This document shows positions 29,388 to 32,626 of a stretch of 32,626 nucleotides of DNA, piece after piece (the first letter of the stretch is position 1; each line of letters opens with the position of its first letter). The stretch lies in contig JAOTVC010000018.1 of assembly GCA_029863585.1 (NCBI GenBank), positions 1 through 32,626 of the forward strand, read 5' to 3'. Made by a program: the position numbers and the translations under genes. The notes below the pieces were generated by a model that worked only from the letters and a program-made list of their open reading frames with translations, had not been told where the DNA came from and did no database searches. Origin of the DNA: Alphaproteobacteria bacterium (GTDB lineage Bacteria; Pseudomonadota; Alphaproteobacteria; SMXQ01).

Positions 29388-30893
29388 TCAGGCACAGCAT
29401 GTGTCGTCTCCTGCCATCGCCCCGTGATGGGCGTGGTCGGCGTGAAGGCCTGGGGGCCCGGCGGCGGGGAAATGGGCCTGGAAAAGGTCCATCGCGACGC
29501 CGGCGTGACTGTCGGCCAACAGGCCGATGGCGTGCAGGACGTAATCGCGGTCTGTGAAGATACGCGGGCGGATCGGCCGCAAGACCCGGCGGTGGTCGGG
29601 GCCGGGACCGGATCCGGTCAACACCCGCTCGGCGAAGGGGTTGTATGTGAAAACTCCCCCGGTGCCGATCAGGAGCGGTGTCTGGGTCATGTCCTTGCCG
29701 GACACCAGGTCCACCGTCCCTCCGCTGGAAAAATACGGCTCGGCGCTGCCGACATGGCGCTGGATGGCGATGTCGACGGCGGTGCGGGCCATCACCGCAT
29801 CGGCGGCGAATTGCCAGTCACAGCCGGGGACGCGGCCGGTCTCGGCACTCACGGCGGCGACGAAGTCCAGAACCTCCGCCCGGTCGGCATCGATCTCCGG
29901 GAAGGTGGCGGCAAAATCCTCCCAGAATCGGTCCGCCCCGGCGCGCGCCAGGATGGTCCGCGCGTTGAAGCGCAGCCCGAGATCGCCTTCCACCGTGCGC
30001 TTGGAATGGGGCTCCGGCAAGGAGGCGGGAATCATATCCTTGCCCCGGGGCTGGCCGTCGCCGATGGAATAGACATCGGTGGTGGCGCCGCCGACATCCA
30101 CCAGCATCAACTCGCCGCAGCCGGGGATGCCGTCAAGGCCCTCGGCCCCCAGTTCGGCCGCCTTCTGCACCGCCATCGGGGTCGGCAGCACCACCGGGAC
30201 ATGATCCTTGATGCGGTCGAGGCCCTTGGCGTCGGTGATCCGCTGCATGAACAGTTCGCGGATCGCCGCCTGGGCGGCCCGCGGCCGGACGATACCGGCG
30301 GCCGGCATGACGTTGTCGACGATGATCACATCCTTGCCCGCGGCCCCGAAGGCCCGGGCGATGTCGCCGGCGGCCCGCGCATTCCCGGCCGCGATGACCG
30401 GTACCATTAGGGGCGCGCGGGCGATCCGTGCCGCGTTATGGACGATGGTTGCCCGATCGCCGCCATCGGTGCCGCCGGTCAGCAGCACCATGTCCGGCTC
30501 GAGCGCTTCGATCTCCGCCATGGCGTCGTCGTTCAGCTTGAAACCAAAGGTGCCGACGACCTTGGCGCCGGCGCCGAGGGCCGCGGCATTGGCGGCCTGG
30601 ACGGTCAATCCGGGGACCAGCCCCACCACCACGATCTTGAGGCCGCCGGCGGCGCTGCTCGATGCCCGCACGAAAACGCGCTCAAGCCCATCAAGGTCGT
30701 CCCGCGGCAGGCCGGAAAGCTCGGGCGATACGGTCCTGAGTTGGCTCAGCGCCGCGAGCAGCCCGTCGGTGACGTCCCGGTCGATGGTGGACGGCGATTG
30801 GGCGCGGCCGATCAGCCGCGGCCTGTCGATGTCCACCGCCGTCACCTTCGTGAAGGTGGACCCGAAATCGATGAGCAGAGCCAGGGACGTCAC
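29388..30893 (-). CDS. GlmL/MutL family ASKHA protein, orphan (no mutase nearby)
   Basis: Cytoplasmic protein of 501 aa from the MutL/GlmL family, whose genes usually sit with cobalamin-dependent glutamate mutase and which is thought to act as an ATP-dependent reactivator or chaperone. The ASKHA phosphate-1 loop is LLIDFGSTFTKVTAVD near the N-terminus, and the second is VDVGGATTDVYS (about 280-291). GTGGVF follows in the C-terminal half. The start is GTG at 30893 after GGGGG. The far C-terminus is rich in His and ends in a Cys pair (HADHAHHG, then DDTCCA), suggesting metal binding, and is not a standard family feature that I know. The gene lies between a permease and an ATPase gene of one importer. 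No mutS/mutE-type subunits or B12 genes are visible. Confidence 0.87.
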   Translation of the reverse strand: MTSLALLIDFGSTFTKVTAVDIDRPRLIGRAQSPSTIDRDVTDGLLAALSQLRTVSPELSGLPRDDLDGLERVFVRASSSAAGGLKIVVVGLVPGLTVQAANAAALGAGAKVVGTFGFKLNDDAMAEIEALEPDMVLLTGGTDGGDRATIVHNAARIARAPLMVPVIAAGNARAAGDIARAFGAAGKDVIIVDNVMPAAGIVRPRAAQAAIRELFMQRITDAKGLDRIKDHVPVVLPTPMAVQKAAELGAEGLDGIPGCGELMLVDVGGATTDVYSIGDGQPRGKDMIPASLPEPHSKRTVEGDLGLRFNARTILARAGADRFWEDFAATFPEIDADRAEVLDFVAAVSAETGRVPGCDWQFAADAVMARTAVDIAIQRHVGSAEPYFSSGGTVDLVSGKDMTQTPLLIGTGGVFTYNPFAERVLTGSGPGPDHRRVLRPIRPRIFTDRDYVLHAIGLLADSHAGVAMDLFQAHFPAAGPPGLHADHAHHGAMAGDDTCCA

Positions 30894-30975
30894 GGCGTGC
30901 CCCCTGTTGTCCCATGGCGGGGAGCCTGCCCGCACGCCGCGGCGCGCCCGCTCGCGGATATCCCCACCCCGGCCA

Positions 30976-32626
30976 TCAATAGGCCAGCCGGTTGAAAAAG
31001 CGCAGGCGCGACACGATCGCTATCAAGCCGGTCAGAACCACGACGATGACGCTGAGTGCCGCCACCCCGCCGTAGCTGGTGCCTTCCTGCCAACGCGCCC
31101 AGATCAGCGAAGCCAGCATGATATTGGCCGGCGTCATGAGCATCACCGCCAGCGTCGCCTCGCGCAGGGAATGGACAGCCGTCCACATCCAGCCGTTCAT
31201 GAAGGACGGAAACATCAGTGGCAAGGTGATCCGCAGGAAGGTCTGCCAGCGCGAGGCGCTCGATACCTCCGATGCCTCTTCCAGTTCCTTGTGGATCTGG
31301 ATCACGGCGCCGCCCATGAGACGGGTGCAATAGGTCAGATACCGGGTGGTGAAGCCGATCACCAGGATCCAGATCGTGCCGTAGATCACCTGCAAGGCGG
31401 GAATCGAAAGGTAGACGAACACCAGCGCCAGGCCGAAGACGATGGTCGGAACCGCCAGGTTGATGAATGTCAGGAAATCCGGCAGGGCGCCGCCGCGATA
31501 CTGGCCCCGGGCCGCGTTCCAGGCAATCAGGGTGCTGAGCAGCATGGTGGCGGTTGCCACGATGGGGGCAATCAAAAGGGTATTGAACAAGGCCAGATGG
31601 AACTGGCTCAGTTCGATCAGTTCGCTGTAGTGCTCCAGGCTGACCCGCGCCAGGGCCTTGATGGAGGGGATCACATAGAACGGCTGCAGGCTGACCCAGA
31701 GCAGCGCCAGCATGGGCAGCACCGCGGCCAGCAGCAGATAGACGCCGACCCCGCCGAGGGCGGCGTATTTCCATTTGCCGAGGTGGAACCGCCGTGGCCG
31801 GTATCCCTTGCCCGTCACCACGGCGAACTTTTCGCCGCTGCGCACCACCCGGCGATAGATGACGATCAGCAGCAGGGCGACGAACAACAGAAGAAGCGAA
31901 TAGGTGCCGGCGAGGCCGAATTCCGGAAGGCCGTGGGTGGGGTGGGTGGCAAGGTAGATCTTGGTGCTGAAGACATGGATTTCCGCGTTGATGCCGAGGA
32001 TCGCGGGAATCTGGAAATCGTCCAGGCCGGCGGCGAAGAAATAGATGAAGGCCGCCAGCAGGGAGGGCTTCAGCAACGGCATGGTGATGAATCGCTGGGT
32101 CTTGGTCCAGTGGGCGCCGGAAAGCTCGCTGGCCTCTTCCAGGGCCGGGTCGAAATTGCGGAAGGCGCCGGCGATCATCAGTGCCACCGATGGCACGTGG
32201 GACAGGGCGCTGACGAATATGATGCCGGTGAGGGAGTAGATATTGAGCGGCCCAAGGGGGCCCTCCAGGGCGAAAATATCGCGAATGAACGAATTGAGCA
32301 GGCCGTTGGTGGGATTGCCCAGCATCGACCAGCCGATCGCCTTGACCATTCCGGGAATGGCGATCGGCAACAGGACCAGGCCGAAGATCAGATTGCGCGC
32401 CGGAAGGTCCGTGCGTTCGATCAGCCAGACCAGGGCCGCGGCCAGCGCCATGGAGACCACCACCGTGGCAAAGGCGTAGACCAGGCTGTTTTGGAACAGG
32501 ATGAAGGTGTCCGGGTCGCTGAACACCAGCATGTAGTTGTCCAGCGTCCAGGGACTGGGCTCGAGCGGGAGCGTGTCGCCCGTCGACTTGAAGGTCGAAA
32601 CCACCAGCAGGATCAGCGGCGGCAGG
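30976..32626 (-). CDS. ABC transporter permease, fused double unit (FbpB-like), 5' end beyond window
   Basis: Inner-membrane permease with two fused transport modules, at least 550 aa visible. The frame stays open to the right edge, and the upstream codons (LPPLILLVVSTFKSTG) look like the end of the first helix, so the true start is outside; a GTG at 32604 is not the start. EAA-type loops that dock the ATPase are visible in both halves (FDPALEEASELSGAHW and IHKELEEASEVSSASRW), each followed by a LP motif. It is the first visible gene of the minus-strand operon with the MutL-like and ATPase genes, 82 bases upstream of the MutL start. Its organisation parallels the fused permease at 15609-17351. 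Confidence 0.92.
   Translation of the reverse strand, partial: LPPLILLVVSTFKSTGDTLPLEPSPWTLDNYMLVFSDPDTFILFQNSLVYAFATVVVSMALAAALVWLIERTDLPARNLIFGLVLLPIAIPGMVKAIGWSMLGNPTNGLLNSFIRDIFALEGPLGPLNIYSLTGIIFVSALSHVPSVALMIAGAFRNFDPALEEASELSGAHWTKTQRFITMPLLKPSLLAAFIYFFAAGLDDFQIPAILGINAEIHVFSTKIYLATHPTHGLPEFGLAGTYSLLLLFVALLLIVIYRRVVRSGEKFAVVTGKGYRPRRFHLGKWKYAALGGVGVYLLLAAVLPMLALLWVSLQPFYVIPSIKALARVSLEHYSELIELSQFHLALFNTLLIAPIVATATMLLSTLIAWNAARGQYRGGALPDFLTFINLAVPTIVFGLALVFVYLSIPALQVIYGTIWILVIGFTTRYLTYCTRLMGGAVIQIHKELEEASEVSSASRWQTFLRITLPLMFPSFMNGWMWTAVHSLREATLAVMLMTPANIMLASLIWARWQEGTSYGGVAALSVIVVVLTGLIAIVSRLRFFNRLAY

Noticed and set aside
30976-32604. GTG at 32604 as the permease start
   Set aside because: The frame stays open to the window edge with hydrophobic permease-like residues, so the gene is cut, not started, there.

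Overview
This is a high-GC chromosomal stretch, most likely from an alphaproteobacterium of the Rhodospirillales kind. The reasons are the strong GC third-position bias, the GGAGG-type ribosome sites, and the mix of Rieske oxygenases, TTT and Fbp-type transporters and decarboxylases. I see no rRNA, tRNA, CRISPR, insertion sequence, integrase or phage gene. I also see no recognisable transcription regulator in the whole 32.6 kb. It reads as an accessory catabolic island for aromatic or other carboxylated compounds.

Region A (1-12811, all minus strand) is a long catabolic gene train. In transcription order it encodes an RraA-type aldolase, two near-duplicate Rieske oxygenases, a bicupin, a Gfo/Idh/MocA dehydrogenase whose only well-placed start is ACG, a third Rieske oxygenase, a UbiD-type prenyl-FMN decarboxylase, a signal-less SsuA/THI5-like protein, and a TctC/TctA/TctB-like tricarboxylate-type uptake system. 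The TctC carries an unusual duplicated C-terminal domain. The set resembles phthalate catabolism: ring dihydroxylation, dihydrodiol dehydrogenation, decarboxylation to a protocatechuate-like catechol, and terminal aldol cleavage. The true substrate cannot be read from the sequence.

Region B (13128-20713, plus strand) starts from a 316-base divergent control region holding two TTTCGAAA palindromes. It encodes a complete Fbp-type ABC importer (ATPase, binding protein, fused double permease), then second copies of the bicupin and the SsuA-like protein side by side, then an isocitrate lyase/PEP mutase superfamily enzyme with an altered active-site loop.

Region C (20838-28122) is a mixed set of short units: two VOC proteins (minus), an HpaI-type aldolase (plus), a 2OG-Fe(II) oxygenase-like protein (minus), a class II aldolase (plus), an orphan Flp pilin (minus), a QuiC-type 3-dehydroshikimate dehydratase fused to an HPPD-like domain (plus) and an MFS transporter (plus). 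Several convergent gaps carry strong inverted repeats that probably act as bidirectional terminators.

Region D (28214-32626, minus strand) is a second Fbp-type ABC operon. It has a fused permease cut by the window end, a GlmL/MutL-type ASKHA protein without any mutase beside it, and an ATPase.

The most interesting signals are the bicupin plus SsuA-like pair found twice with two different transporter types, the ACG start, the tandem-duplicated TctC tail, and the orphan MutL embedded in a transporter operon.
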